A DNA stretch of 64,000 bases from an uncultured Clostridium sp. (GTDB taxonomy: Bacteria > Bacillota > Clostridia > Clostridiales > Clostridiaceae), in contig URGW01000003.1 in the NCBI GenBank assembly GCA_900547475.1, positions 62,001 through 126,000 of the forward strand, given 5' to 3'. The first letter of the stretch is position 1. Each line of letters begins with the position of its first letter. The position numbers and the translations under genes were made by a program. A model generated the notes under the pieces. It was not told the DNA's origin, searched no databases, and saw nothing but the letters and a program-made list of their open reading frames with translations. Of this stretch, positions 34,667-43,694 are shown piece after piece.

Positions 34667-35556
34667 TACTTATGTCCTCCGCATCCGCAACCTTCTCTAT
34701 GGTGTGTGTCGCCTTCTTCTAACTTAAGCATAGCTCTTCCCTCTTCGCTTTTATAAAGAGATTGCCTTCTCATACTTTCATCAAAATTTACAAGATGTCC
34801 ATCAAATTCTGGGCCATCAACACATGCAAATTTAACTTCATCTCCTACTGTAACCCTACAAGCACCACACATACCTGTACCATCAACCATAATAGGATTT
34901 AAACTTACTGTAGTTTTTATTTCAAGCTCCTTAGTAAGCATTGACATAAATTTCATCATTATCATAGGCCCTATAACAACAGCATGATCATACTTTTTAC
35001 CTTTATTATTTACTAAATCTAATAAACAATCTGTAACCCTACCATTAAATCCATAAGAACCATCATCAGTAGATATATATAGATTTTTAGCTACTCTTCT
35101 CATTTCTTCTTCTAATATTACTAACTCTTTATTTCTAGCCCCAATAATAACATCAACATCAATATTATTATCATAAAACCATTTTACTTGTGGATAAACA
35201 GGTGCTGCACCTACACCTCCAGCTACAAATAAAACATTTTTATTTCTAAGTTCATCTAAGTCTTCATGTATAAATTCACTTGGTTGACCTAATGGCCCAA
35301 CAAAGTCTTGTACATAATCACCTACTTCAAAGCCTGCAAGTTCTTTTGTAGCGTATCCAACAGTTTGGAAAACTATTGTAACAGTTCCATTCTCTCTATC
35401 ATAATCGGCAATAGTTAAAGGGATTCTTTCCCCTTTATCATTATTTTTTATAATAATGAATTGCCCAGGCTGAGCTGATTTAGCTACTCTTGGAGCCTCA
35501 ATATCCATTAAATATATGTTTTCCGTTAATAATCTTTTACTTGTTATCTTATACAC
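34666..35556 (-). CDS. nfnA: NfnA / SudB-type FAD/NAD-binding subunit with [2Fe-2S]
   Basis: The small subunit, 296 residues from a GTG at 35556 (M-YKITSKRLLTENIYLMDIEAPRVA). I prefer this to the ATG at 35571 because family members start MYKI and GGGGGTT lies just before it. It is a ferredoxin-reductase-type flavoprotein of the DHO dehydrogenase K-subunit family: FAD-binding PLTIADYDRENGTVTIVFQ, NAD-binding FVAGGVGAAPVYPQ, and a [2Fe-2S] loop GMCGACRV followed by FACVDGPEFDGH. The His/Cys-rich end (HHREGCGCGGHK) is unusual. With NfnB it interconverts ferredoxin, NADH and NADPH reducing power. Confidence 0.86.
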   Translation of the reverse strand: MYKITSKRLLTENIYLMDIEAPRVAKSAQPGQFIIIKNNDKGERIPLTIADYDRENGTVTIVFQTVGYATKELAGFEVGDYVQDFVGPLGQPSEFIHEDLDELRNKNVLFVAGGVGAAPVYPQVKWFYDNNIDVDVIIGARNKELVILEEEMRRVAKNLYISTDDGSYGFNGRVTDCLLDLVNNKGKKYDHAVVIGPMIMMKFMSMLTKELEIKTTVSLNPIMVDGTGMCGACRVTVGDEVKFACVDGPEFDGHLVNFDESMRRQSLYKSEEGRAMLKLEEGDTHHREGCGCGGHK

Positions 35557-35691
35557 CTTAATAACCCCCATAATTTTCTTATGTTATATATTTATAACTA
35601 AATTTTAAATTTAGAATCTTTATTATGAGTTTAAGAATGCACCTTTAAATTTCTTTACTTAAAAATGCATTCTTAAATCATAAACTATTTA

Positions 35692-36858
35692 TTAAAAATC
35701 TACTTTATTTCCATAGAATGTACATGAAAGAAGCTTTTCCATAGTTTCATCATCAATTGTCCTTGGATTAGATCCAGTACATGCATCTAAAACTGCATTA
35801 TGAGCTATATGTTTAACATTAGCTAAGAAATCTTCTTCAGTTACTCCATATTCTTTCATTGATGATGGAATATTTAATGCTACATTAAATTCATTTATTT
35901 TTGCTATTAATGAATCTGTTAGTTCAGCCTCTGTATTTCCTTGTAATTTTAGCATTCTTGCTATATCTGCATATCTACCTTCACATTCTGTTCTATTATA
36001 TTGAATTACATATGGTAAGAATATTGCATTTGCACATCCATGTGGAATATGGAATACTGCTCCAACCTTATGAGCCATTGAGTGTACTATTCCTAATAAA
36101 GCGTTACTAAATGCCATACCAGCCAAACATTGTGCTTCATGCATTAAATTTCTAGCTTCTACATCACCTTCAAAAGACTTAACTAAATTTTCATTAACCA
36201 TATCAATAGCCTTTAAAGCCAATGGATCTGAAAAATTTGATCTTAATGAAGCTGTATATGCTTCTATTGCATGTGTTAATGCATCCATTCCAGTATGAGC
36301 AACAAGCTTAGCTGGCATTGTTTGTGCTAGCTCTGGATCAACTATTGCGATATCTGGAGTTATATTAAAATCAGCTAAAGGATACTTAATCTTAGCTTTA
36401 TAGTCAGTAATTACAGAAAAAGCAGTTACTTCTGTTGCAGTTCCTGAAGTTGATGGTATTGCTACAAATTTAGCCTTTTGTCTTAATTCAGGTAAACCAA
36501 AAGGCACAACAGCTTGTTCAAAAGTAAAGTCAGGATACTCATAAAAAATCCACATAGCCTTTGCTGCATCTATTGGTGATCCTCCTCCCATAGCTACTAT
36601 CCAATCTGGCTCAAAATCCCTCATTACAGCTGCCCCATTCATAACAGTTTCAACTGATGGGTCTGGTTCTACTCCTTCTATTAACTTAACTTCTATTCCA
36701 GCTTCCTTTAAATAACTTTCTACTTTATCTAGGAACCCAAATTTTTTCATTGAGCCTCCACCTACAACAACTACAGCTCTTTTTCCTTTTAAAGTTTTTA
36801 ATACTTCTAAAGAACCTTTCCCATGATAAATATCTCTTGGTAATGTAAATCTTGCCAT
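35692..36858 (-). CDS. Iron-containing alcohol dehydrogenase
   Basis: A 388-residue group III (iron-type) alcohol dehydrogenase, probably an NAD(P)H-dependent butanol or ethanol dehydrogenase used to re-oxidise cofactors in fermentation. The nucleotide-binding loop GGGSPIDAAKAMW lies near residue 95. The metal ligands are in ALTHAIEAYT near 195-205 and in HSMAHKVGAVFHIPHG near 260-275. It is transcribed as a single gene near nfnAB, which supplies NADPH. An inverted repeat at 35621-35687 downstream (TTTAAGAATGCA with TGCATTCTTAAA) has no good T-run and is at best a weak terminator. Confidence 0.92.
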   Translation of the reverse strand: MARFTLPRDIYHGKGSLEVLKTLKGKRAVVVVGGGSMKKFGFLDKVESYLKEAGIEVKLIEGVEPDPSVETVMNGAAVMRDFEPDWIVAMGGGSPIDAAKAMWIFYEYPDFTFEQAVVPFGLPELRQKAKFVAIPSTSGTATEVTAFSVITDYKAKIKYPLADFNITPDIAIVDPELAQTMPAKLVAHTGMDALTHAIEAYTASLRSNFSDPLALKAIDMVNENLVKSFEGDVEARNLMHEAQCLAGMAFSNALLGIVHSMAHKVGAVFHIPHGCANAIFLPYVIQYNRTECEGRYADIARMLKLQGNTEAELTDSLIAKINEFNVALNIPSSMKEYGVTEEDFLANVKHIAHNAVLDACTGSNPRTIDDETMEKLLSCTFYGNKVDF

Positions 36859-36984
36859 ATCTTTCTCCTCCTCAAAACCCTTTAATTAATACACATTTAT
36901 ACTATATTTTAAAAATATCACTTTATTAGTAATATAAATTAATTATACCATAAAATTACTAAATTGAAATATATTTTTAGACAT

Positions 36985-37038
36985 AAAAAGATACCTAAAG
37001 ACAACTTTCATAAAAAGTTAACCTTTAGGTATCTTTTT
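36985..37038 (-). terminator. Terminator after the second DHH phosphoesterase
   Basis: AAAAAGATACCTAAAG (36985-37000) and its complement (37023-37038) form a 16-bp stem. The loop contains a second small hairpin (AACTTT with AAAGTT). The minus strand ends with TTTTTATG. It is 6 bases after the stop codon. Confidence 0.8.
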
Positions 37039-37043
37039 GCATT

Positions 37044-38015
37044 TTATTCTTTTCCTTTGTTATCTTCCTTGTACCTTTTAGAATTATTATCAAGAGCTTC
37101 TATTATTTCATCAACTTTTTTCCAATTTGCAAGAGTTGCACCAGCAGCTAACATATGACCACCACCTCCAAAGATAGATGCAACATCATTAACTCTAGGT
37201 CCATTAGATCTAAATTCACAAAAAATCGAACCATCTTCTTTTTCTACAAAGAAATTCCAATTATTTATTCCCGAAGTATCTTGAAGAGCATTCACCATTC
37301 TTGCAGCTTTTATTGGCTCTAAACCATATTTTTTAGCTATTTCATTTTTTACTTTTAAATACGCCATTCCATTTTTAGTAGTTACATAGTTACTATAAAT
37401 ATATCCTAAGAATTTTAACTCTGTTTCTTCTCTTTTATACATATTTGCATAAATTTCTTTTGTTTCTAAGTCAAAAGTAATTTTAGATAACTTTTCAAAT
37501 AAATTAGTTGGATTATCTATATATAAAAATCTTCCTGTATCTCCAACTATACCTGTAAATAAAGCACGTCTTCCTTCTTTATCTATTTTTAATTTATCTT
37601 CATTAGCTAAATATAAATCTAAAATCATTTCACTACAAGAAGAATAATTTGTATCTACCCATGTTAAATTTTCAAATGGAACGTCAAAAGGTTTATGATG
37701 ATCAATTTTAATTATATAACCACAGTTATTAAATGATTGATTGTCAACTCTTTCTTTATTAGCTACATCTACTATAATAGCTAATGAATCTTTATTTAAT
37801 TCAATTTCTTCATCCATAACATTTATATATTCTAAATTTTTTAAATGTTCACCTAATAATACTACCTTTTTATTAGGATATGTATTTTCTATTATACTTT
37901 TTAGAGCAGTTTGTGAACTATATGAATCTGGATCTGGAAAAACATGACGATATATTGCTATAGTATCATATTCTTCAATTTTTTTTATTATATTTTCAAT
38001 CAATTTTTCCCGCAT
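37044..38015 (-). CDS. DHH-family phosphoesterase (NrnA-like paralogue)
   Basis: 323 residues with the full DHH/DHHA1 layout: RHVFPDPDSYSSQTAL near residue 23 (PDPDSY where most have PDGDA), IIVDVAN, DHH (IKIDHHKPFDVP) near 110, GIVGDTGRFLY near 160, and GGGGHMLAAG at the end. It is a nanoRNase/pAp phosphatase-type enzyme and the second such gene in this window, probably of different substrate range. AGGAGGTATTAAAA precedes the ATG. It is flanked by terminators, so it is monocistronic. Confidence 0.88.
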   Translation of the reverse strand: MREKLIENIIKKIEEYDTIAIYRHVFPDPDSYSSQTALKSIIENTYPNKKVVLLGEHLKNLEYINVMDEEIELNKDSLAIIVDVANKERVDNQSFNNCGYIIKIDHHKPFDVPFENLTWVDTNYSSCSEMILDLYLANEDKLKIDKEGRRALFTGIVGDTGRFLYIDNPTNLFEKLSKITFDLETKEIYANMYKREETELKFLGYIYSNYVTTKNGMAYLKVKNEIAKKYGLEPIKAARMVNALQDTSGINNWNFFVEKEDGSIFCEFRSNGPRVNDVASIFGGGGHMLAAGATLANWKKVDEIIEALDNNSKRYKEDNKGKE

Positions 38016-38052
38016 TTTTAATACCTCCTAAAAATAAAATTTAAATATTTAA

Positions 38053-38092
38053 TAAAAAAATCCCCCACTTAGATAAACTAAGCAGGGCATAA
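38053..38092 (-). terminator. Intrinsic terminator after the ugpB-like gene
   Basis: On the minus strand CCCTGCTTAG pairs with CTAAGTGGGG around TTTAT (one internal mismatch), followed by ATTTTTTTATT. It closes the ABC importer operon. Confidence 0.82.
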
Positions 38093-38115
38093 ATAAAGTT
38101 ATACATTTTTATGTA

Positions 38116-39453
38116 TTATTGACGGCTTATTGAAGTTTCAACTTGTGAATTCATTTCTTCTAACATAGCATCAACATCATCTGAAGTTCCAGTAACATAA
38201 GATGCATATTTTTCTTCAGCAACTGTTCTTGCTGATTGAGCATTATTTACTGCAGGAGTAAAGTAAGCGTAGTTTAATGATTCCTTAGCAACCTCGTAAA
38301 TTTTACCATATAAAGAGTTGCTATCAGCTAATACTTCTTGAACTATAGTTGAATCTTGAGCTGATTTTCTAACTGGTAAATAACCAGTAGCTGTTGCAAA
38401 CTTAGCTGTATTTTCAGTATTAGTTGCAAATTTAATAAATTCATAAGCAGCATATTGAGCTTCTGAAGAAACATCGTTAGTTACAAATAAAGAAGCACCT
38501 TGTTGGATAACAGCTTTATCTTTTCCTTCAAAATGAGGAACTTCTACTACAGCAATTTCAAAAGCACCATTAGTGTTTATATGAGCAAATCCAGCTGAAG
38601 ATCCTTGATAAGCTAAAACCTTTTGATTTGAGAATGGTCCTGATAAGAATTTATCTTCACCAGCTACTCTAAATGCACCACTTTGAGTGTTTTCTCTAAA
38701 GAATTGCATAAACTCCTTAGACCAATCGTTAACAACATTTATTTTTCCATCTAATTGAACAAAGTCTTTTCCATCTGCTTTTAAACTAGAAATAAATGCA
38801 TTTGAGCTTGAGTCAAATCCAAATCCTGCTATTCCTAATTCAGTTTGACATTTTTCTGATATTTCTGCTAACTTTGCAAAGGTTAAATCTTTTAAATCAT
38901 CTACAGTATATCCTAATTGTTCTAATAAAGTCTTATTAACATATAAAACTTCTGTAGATTTAGTCATTGGAAGTCCATATATTTTATTTTCTCCCCATTG
39001 TGATAACTCATTAATAAAATCTGGAATAAAGTCATTCTTTAAGTCTTCTGCCATTCCTACAGTTTCATTTTCAACATATGGTGTTAAGTCTACAACCTTA
39101 TTATCATTAATAAGACCTGTAGCTGCATCTGGATAAACATTAACTATAGCTGGTAAAGTATTTGATTGAGACGCTGCTATAACCTTTTTGTTTAAGTCCG
39201 CAATACTACCTTGGCCTGAAGCCTTAACTGTTATTCCTTGAGTGTTTGAACTATTAAAGTCATCAACTATAGTTTGTAACACTTCTGCTTGTTTTCCAGT
39301 CATATAATGCCACATTTCAATTGTTACTGGTTCTTGTAATTCTGTAACGATCTTCTCGCTTGATGAATCACTTTTTGAGCACCCTGTTAATGCTGTAGCT
39401 GCAACTATTGCAGTCATTAAAGATGCTAATAATCTTCTTTTCATTTGCTTCAC
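38116..39453 (-). CDS. ABC importer substrate-binding lipoprotein (UgpB-like)
   Basis: A 445-residue extracellular solute-binding protein, family 1. The signal ends in the lipobox LTGC (about residue 25), so it is anchored to the outer face. The order permease-permease-ATPase beside it, the block VTIEMWHYMTGKQAEVLQTIVDDFNSSN and the motif GLPMTKSTEVLYVNK (UgpB-like) point to glycerol-3-phosphate or a related glycerophosphodiester or sugar. It is the last gene of a four-gene operon; the 175-base gap upstream holds a 13-bp direct repeat (39531 and 39566) but no clear promoter. Ligand identity is inferred. Confidence 0.82.
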   Translation of the reverse strand: MKQMKRRLLASLMTAIVAATALTGCSKSDSSSEKIVTELQEPVTIEMWHYMTGKQAEVLQTIVDDFNSSNTQGITVKASGQGSIADLNKKVIAASQSNTLPAIVNVYPDAATGLINDNKVVDLTPYVENETVGMAEDLKNDFIPDFINELSQWGENKIYGLPMTKSTEVLYVNKTLLEQLGYTVDDLKDLTFAKLAEISEKCQTELGIAGFGFDSSSNAFISSLKADGKDFVQLDGKINVVNDWSKEFMQFFRENTQSGAFRVAGEDKFLSGPFSNQKVLAYQGSSAGFAHINTNGAFEIAVVEVPHFEGKDKAVIQQGASLFVTNDVSSEAQYAAYEFIKFATNTENTAKFATATGYLPVRKSAQDSTIVQEVLADSNSLYGKIYEVAKESLNYAYFTPAVNNAQSARTVAEEKYASYVTGTSDDVDAMLEEMNSQVETSISRQ

Positions 39454-39530
39454 CTCTAAAACCTAATAATTTATATATATATTTAAGAAAAGATGACTAA
39501 AAGATAAAGTATTAAATTTTCATATATACA

Positions 39531-39578
39531 TAATTAAAGCATTTAAAAATAACTTTCATAATAAATAATTAAAGCATT
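39531..39578 (-). repeat. 13-bp direct repeat upstream of the ugpB-like gene
   Basis: TAATTAAAGCATT occurs at 39531-39543 and 39566-39578, 35 bases apart, in the gap between the ugpE-like and ugpB-like genes. It may be a regulator site or chance in A/T-rich DNA. Confidence 0.35.
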
Positions 39579-39628
39579 AATATTTTAACTTTTAATTCAA
39601 ACTTTTCCTATATATCTAACTTTTTATA

Positions 39629-40456
39629 TTATCCCTTTATTCCACCAATAGATATACCATTCATAATCTTCTTGTGTAAGAACATATAAATTACAACTAT
39701 TGGCATTGTAATTATTGTAGATGCAGCCATTAATAATTCGTATCTATTTCCTACATCTGATTGGAATGCAGTTAATCCATTAGCAAGCAATCTCATATTA
39801 TCACTATTTGTAACAAGTAATGGCCATAAGAATGCATTCCATGAGTTTATACCTACTAATATACAAATTGTAATAATTGATGGCTTAGCCATAGGTACAA
39901 CTATTCTCCATAAAAACTTCCAATCACTTGCACCATCTATTTTTGCTGCATAATATAATTGTTTTGGAATCTTTAAGAAGAATTCTCTAAGCATATAAAT
40001 ATATAATACATTTGCCATGTAAGGTACAAATAATGCTGAATAACTATCAATTAAATTTAATGTTGAAATTGTTTTAAAGTTAGTTACTATTAATACTTCT
40101 CCTGGTATCATCATTGAAGCTAAGAAAATAGCAAATATTAAATCCCTTCCCTTAAACTCAAGATGTGAAAAAGCAAATGCTGATAATATTGAAATTACAA
40201 CTGTACTAACAATACTTAAAGCTGTAACTATTATTGTATTTATAAAATATCTTCCAAAAGGAGCCATTGCTAATGCAGTACTAAAGTTATCCCACATAAA
40301 GTTTTCTGGAAACATTGTTGGTGGTGTTTGAATAACTTCAAAACTTGACTTTAAAGACGATGCTATCATCCAATAAAATGGGAATAGCGTTATAATAGCA
40401 AAGACAACTAATAAGAAGTATTTAATGAATGCTTTAAAATTATTTTTATTTTTCAT
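39629..40456 (-). CDS. ABC importer permease (UgpE-like)
   Basis: A 275-residue inner-membrane permease of the MalG/UgpE type with six membrane segments and the EAA loop YYAAKIDGASDWKFLWRIVVPMAKPSI near 165-190, which docks on the ATPase. It pairs with the UgpA-like permease 11 bases upstream. GAGGTGTAAAT precedes the ATG at 40456. Confidence 0.9.
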   Translation of the reverse strand: MKNKNNFKAFIKYFLLVVFAIITLFPFYWMIASSLKSSFEVIQTPPTMFPENFMWDNFSTALAMAPFGRYFINTIIVTALSIVSTVVISILSAFAFSHLEFKGRDLIFAIFLASMMIPGEVLIVTNFKTISTLNLIDSYSALFVPYMANVLYIYMLREFFLKIPKQLYYAAKIDGASDWKFLWRIVVPMAKPSIITICILVGINSWNAFLWPLLVTNSDNMRLLANGLTAFQSDVGNRYELLMAASTIITMPIVVIYMFLHKKIMNGISIGGIKG

Positions 40457-40467
40457 ATTTACACCTC

Positions 40468-41340
40468 TTAGTAATGAATCTTATTACGAGCAACTGTTTT
40501 TTGTACTAAAGTAACAGTTAATATTATAATTAATAGAACAACTGAAGCAGCAAATGCTAGTGGGAAATCTTGATCTCCATAGAATCTATCAATTATATAT
40601 CTAACAACAGTTGAAACTGCACCATCTAATGTACGTCCTCCAAATAGAACATAAACTTCTGTGTAAACTTTAAAAGCAGCTATTAAACTAATAACATATG
40701 TATAAGCAATCATAGGAGAAACTAATTTAACAGTTATCTTTCTAAATATAGTTCCATTTGTAGCCTGATCTATTTTAGCAGCTTGATAATATTGTGGATT
40801 TATTGATGCAATACCTGTAGTTAATATTAAGGTATTAAAAGCTAAACTCTTCCACACTGCAAATATTATTAATGCTATCATTGCATATTTAGGATCATTA
40901 AGCCAGTTTATAGGATCTACTCCTATTTTCCCTAATAAGAAATTAATAATTCCATATTCAGAGTTAAATAACCAAGACCATACTATCCCTATAGCAACCA
41001 ATGAAGTTACATAAGGTAAAAAGTAAACACTTTGGAATATACCTCTTACTTTTTCATTCTTTATATTAGCTAAAGCATTAGCTATTAATAAAGAAATAAA
41101 TACCGATAAAGCTGGAACTATTGCAGCATAAATTACAGTATTAAATAAAGATTGTATAAACCTTTTGTCTTCAAATAGATATTTATATGATCCAAATCCA
41201 AAAACAAATCCACTAGCTTTAGTTTCATCAAAACTAAAAATTATTGTATTAATTATAGGATAAAATACAAAAACAGCAAGTATTATAAGTGCAGGTAGTA
41301 AATATATATATCCCTTAAATTTATTTGTCTTCTTTAGCAT
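40468..41340 (-). CDS. ABC importer permease (UgpA-like)
   Basis: A 290-residue permease of the MalF/UgpA type: six membrane segments, starting FKGYIYLLPALIILAVFVFYPIINTIIFSF. Its EAA loop (YYQAAKIDQATNGTIFRKITVKLVSPM) lies near 180-205. The start overlaps the end of the ATPase gene by 7 bases, so it is translationally coupled. Confidence 0.9.
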   Translation of the reverse strand: MLKKTNKFKGYIYLLPALIILAVFVFYPIINTIIFSFDETKASGFVFGFGSYKYLFEDKRFIQSLFNTVIYAAIVPALSVFISLLIANALANIKNEKVRGIFQSVYFLPYVTSLVAIGIVWSWLFNSEYGIINFLLGKIGVDPINWLNDPKYAMIALIIFAVWKSLAFNTLILTTGIASINPQYYQAAKIDQATNGTIFRKITVKLVSPMIAYTYVISLIAAFKVYTEVYVLFGGRTLDGAVSTVVRYIIDRFYGDQDFPLAFAASVVLLIIILTVTLVQKTVARNKIHY

Positions 41341-42377
41341 TTTGTTATGAACTCCTCACTTTCAGCATCAAACACATAACTCTTGCCTGTCTTTGGCTTA
41401 ATTATTAACTCAGCACCTTCATCAATAAAGAACTCTTTATCAACTAACATTTTGTATTTACTACCATTATGATCTAATGTTAATAATCTTTCTCTACCTA
41501 ATATTTCTACTGTAACAACTTTAGTTTTTAATCCTTTATCTGCTACCTCAAAATCTTCTGCTCTTACCCCTAAAATAACCTTTGACTTATTCTTAGGTAA
41601 GTTTTCTATTGTTAAGGAATCAATAATAGCTGTTCCTTCTTTACATTCTAAATTTATAAAGTTCATTTCTGGACTTCCTATAAAAGATGCAACAAATTTA
41701 TTTACTGGATTCATATATATATCACTAGGTGATGAAACTTGTTGTATTGCACCATCTTTCATCAGTACAATTTCATCTGAAATAGACATAGCCTCTTCTT
41801 GGTCATGAGTTACGAATATAGCTGTAACTCCAGTTTCCTTTTGAATTCTTCTAATTTCTTGTCTTGTTTCAACTCTTAACTTTGTATCTAAGTTTGACAA
41901 AGGCTCATCAAGAAGTAAAATGTCTGGCTTCTTTGCTAATGCTCTTGCAATAGCAACTCTTTGTTGTTGCCCTCCTGAAAGTTGAGCTGGCTTTTTATCT
42001 AATTGACTTTCAATTTTTACAATCTTAGCAACTTCTAAAGCTCTCTTTTCTGCTTCTGCTTTATCCCACTTTAAATTTTTTAGAGGAAATAATATATTTT
42101 CTCTTACAGTCATATGTGGATATAATGCATAATTTTGGAATACTAATCCTATTCCTAACTCTTCTGGTTCTAATCCAGTTACATCCCTATCTCCAAAATA
42201 AATCTTTCCACTATGTGGTTTATGAATTCCTGAGATAGTAAATAATGTTGTTGATTTTCCTGATCCTGAAGGTCCTAATAATGAAACTAACTTTCCTTTC
42301 GGAATTTGTAAAGTAACTTCATTAAGTGCCTTAAAATCTCCAAATTTTACAACTAGTTTCTCTAGTTTTATTCCCAT
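41334..42377 (-). CDS. ABC importer ATPase (UgpC/MsmK-like)
   Basis: A 347-residue sugar-type ATPase: Walker A GPSGSGKSTT near residue 34, signature LSGGQQQRVAIARAL near 133, Walker B LLLDEPLSNLD, and a C-terminal TOBE domain (from about 235) with LGVRAEDFEV. In Gram-positives such ATPases can be shared between several importers, but here the gene leads its own operon. GAGGTGAATTATCA precedes the ATG. Confidence 0.92.
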   Translation of the reverse strand: MGIKLEKLVVKFGDFKALNEVTLQIPKGKLVSLLGPSGSGKSTTLFTISGIHKPHSGKIYFGDRDVTGLEPEELGIGLVFQNYALYPHMTVRENILFPLKNLKWDKAEAEKRALEVAKIVKIESQLDKKPAQLSGGQQQRVAIARALAKKPDILLLDEPLSNLDTKLRVETRQEIRRIQKETGVTAIFVTHDQEEAMSISDEIVLMKDGAIQQVSSPSDIYMNPVNKFVASFIGSPEMNFINLECKEGTAIIDSLTIENLPKNKSKVILGVRAEDFEVADKGLKTKVVTVEILGRERLLTLDHNGSKYKMLVDKEFFIDEGAELIIKPKTGKSYVFDAESEEFITKC

Positions 42378-42449
42378 TGATAATTCACCTCATGTTTTTT
42401 AATACATATACTATTAAATACAAAAATCCATAGACTTTCGCGCTATTAC

Positions 42450-42479
42450 AGAATACGACAATATCTTTGTCTTTGTCAA
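42450..42479 (-). promoter_or_regulatory. Probable promoter of the Ugp-like operon
   Basis: On the minus strand TTGACA (42479-42474) and TATTCT (42455-42450) are 18 bases apart, about 70 bases upstream of the ATPase start. No operator palindrome is clear. Confidence 0.5.
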
Positions 42480-42606
42480 TATTTTTCCTACTTTATTCTT
42501 CTTAATAATTTGAATTTTTTATACTACTTATAATTTCCTAGATTATCTTTTTTATGTTTACCATTTTTTCTTCAATTTTATTCCTTATATTTATTCATAT
42601 TACCAA

Positions 42607-42756
42607 TTATTTAATTAATCTACTAATTATATCTTTGACCTCTCTTTTAATATTCTTATAATAGTATTTATAAAAATTTCTAATTTCATAACTGTTCTCT
42701 AATATAGCATCACAAGTAATAAAAGTTATAATAGCAAACTCATCCCACTTATCCAT
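42607..42756 (-). CDS. Small hypothetical protein, 49 residues
   Basis: A short frame starting MDKWDEFAIITFITCDAILE and ending REVKDIISRLIK. It is preceded by AGAGGT 10 bases before the ATG. It would be an amphipathic, mostly helical peptide with a central aromatic stretch (NFYKYYYKN). Its composition looks protein-like, not random A/T translation. It lies alone in the 540-base gap between the ABC ATPase gene and plsY, transcribed toward the ABC operon. The rest of that gap holds only promoters. Function unknown. Confidence 0.5.
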   Translation of the reverse strand: MDKWDEFAIITFITCDAILENSYEIRNFYKYYYKNIKREVKDIISRLIK

Positions 42757-42858
42757 ATAATATTTACCTCTAACCTCGTAATGTTATATTATATGTTATT
42801 ATCTCTATTATTGATATTAATAGTAAATACTTATTAAATTTTTATTTATAAATATTCC

Positions 42859-42887
42859 TTGCATAATTTAATATTCTTAAATATTAT
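42859..42887 (+). promoter_or_regulatory. Probable promoter of plsY
   Basis: TTGCAT (42859-42864) and TATTAT (42882-42887) are 17 bases apart, with AAGGAGGTATAT and the plsY ATG 20-30 bases downstream. Confidence 0.55.
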
Positions 42888-42917
42888 ATTTATGTAAAGA
42901 TATATAAGGAGGTATAT

Positions 42918-43508
42918 ATGCTACCATTATTAATTGTTTTTTCATATCTTATGGGATCAATTCCTAGTGGATATATTTTAGTAAAAAAGAAACTTAATAA
43001 AGATGTAAGAGAATATGGAAGTGGTAACATTGGTGCCACTAATGTTAAAAGAGTTGCAGGTGAAAAACTTTCAAAAATAACAGCAATTTGTGATATGCTA
43101 AAAGCAATTATTCCAGTACTATTAACACGTATTTTAATTTGGAGTGATATACTAAAAACTGATACAAGTTTAAGTTTATCATTAGTAGCCATTGCAGCAA
43201 TATTAGGACATAATTATACTATATTTTTAAAATTTAAAGGTGGTAAAGGTGTAGCTACTTCTGCAGCTGCTTTTATGATAGTTGTTCCTATACCATTTTT
43301 AATTACAGCTGTAATTTTCTTTGGCTTAAAATTGATAACAAAAATTGTTTCAATTCGTTCTTTAGCTGCTGGTATTACATTATTTTTATCAACTCTTTTA
43401 TTAGGCTATAATAAATACTATGTTTATGCTACGCTTTTTGCTTGTCTTTTAGTATTTTGGAGACATAAAAGTAATATTGACAGATTAATTAAAGGTGAAG
43501 AAAAATAA
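42918..43508 (+). CDS. plsY: Acyl-phosphate:glycerol-3-phosphate acyltransferase
   Basis: It makes lysophosphatidic acid from acyl-phosphate and glycerol-3-phosphate at the membrane, the first step of phospholipid synthesis. The protein has 196 residues with the family blocks MGSIPSGYILVKKKL, REYGSGNIGATNVKR (residues 33-47) and GHNYTIFLKFKGGKGVATS (near 96-114), and five or six membrane segments. It runs divergently from the Ugp-like importer, which may supply its substrate. The ICE begins just after the stop codon, leaving the gene whole. Confidence 0.95.
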   Translation: MLPLLIVFSYLMGSIPSGYILVKKKLNKDVREYGSGNIGATNVKRVAGEKLSKITAICDMLKAIIPVLLTRILIWSDILKTDTSLSLSLVAIAAILGHNYTIFLKFKGGKGVATSAAAFMIVVPIPFLITAVIFFGLKLITKIVSIRSLAAGITLFLSTLLLGYNKYYVYATLFACLLVFWRHKSNIDRLIKGEEK

Positions 43509-43549
43509 ATTTTTATAAAAAAAACTTACTAAATTTCTGATTATCTTTT

Positions 43550-43681
43550 CATAAGTTGGTAAATGCCGATATATCCCGTATTTTAGGACTTTATCGGTAT
43601 TTTCTTTTTGGAAGATACCTTGCATAAGCTGGCATTTACCAGCATGAAAATGCAACCAAAAGTAGTAAATGAGTAGTAAAT
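43550..43681. repeat. Element end: inverted repeat and integrase arm-type direct repeats
   Basis: GGTAAATGCC at 43558-43567 faces GGCATTTACC at 43631-43640, a perfect 10-bp inverted repeat. CATAAGYTGG repeats directly at 43550 and 43623. AGTAGTAAAT occurs twice (43661-43670 and 43672-43681), like the DR-2 arm sites bound by the N-terminal domain of Tn916 Int. A smaller hairpin (CCGATA/TATCGG at 43566-43597) may end int transcription. A T-rich/A-rich target-like stretch lies at 43508-43525. Confidence 0.6.
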
Positions 43682-43694
43682 ATAAGCTCCGATA

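Noticed and set aside
33269..35556. Glutamate synthase small subunit
   Set aside because: Paired with an NfnA/SudB-type flavoprotein and no large glutamate synthase subunit nearby. NfnAB is the better call.
35621..35687. Strong terminator after the alcohol dehydrogenase gene
   Set aside because: The inverted repeat has a 34-base loop and no T-run. Mentioned only as weak.
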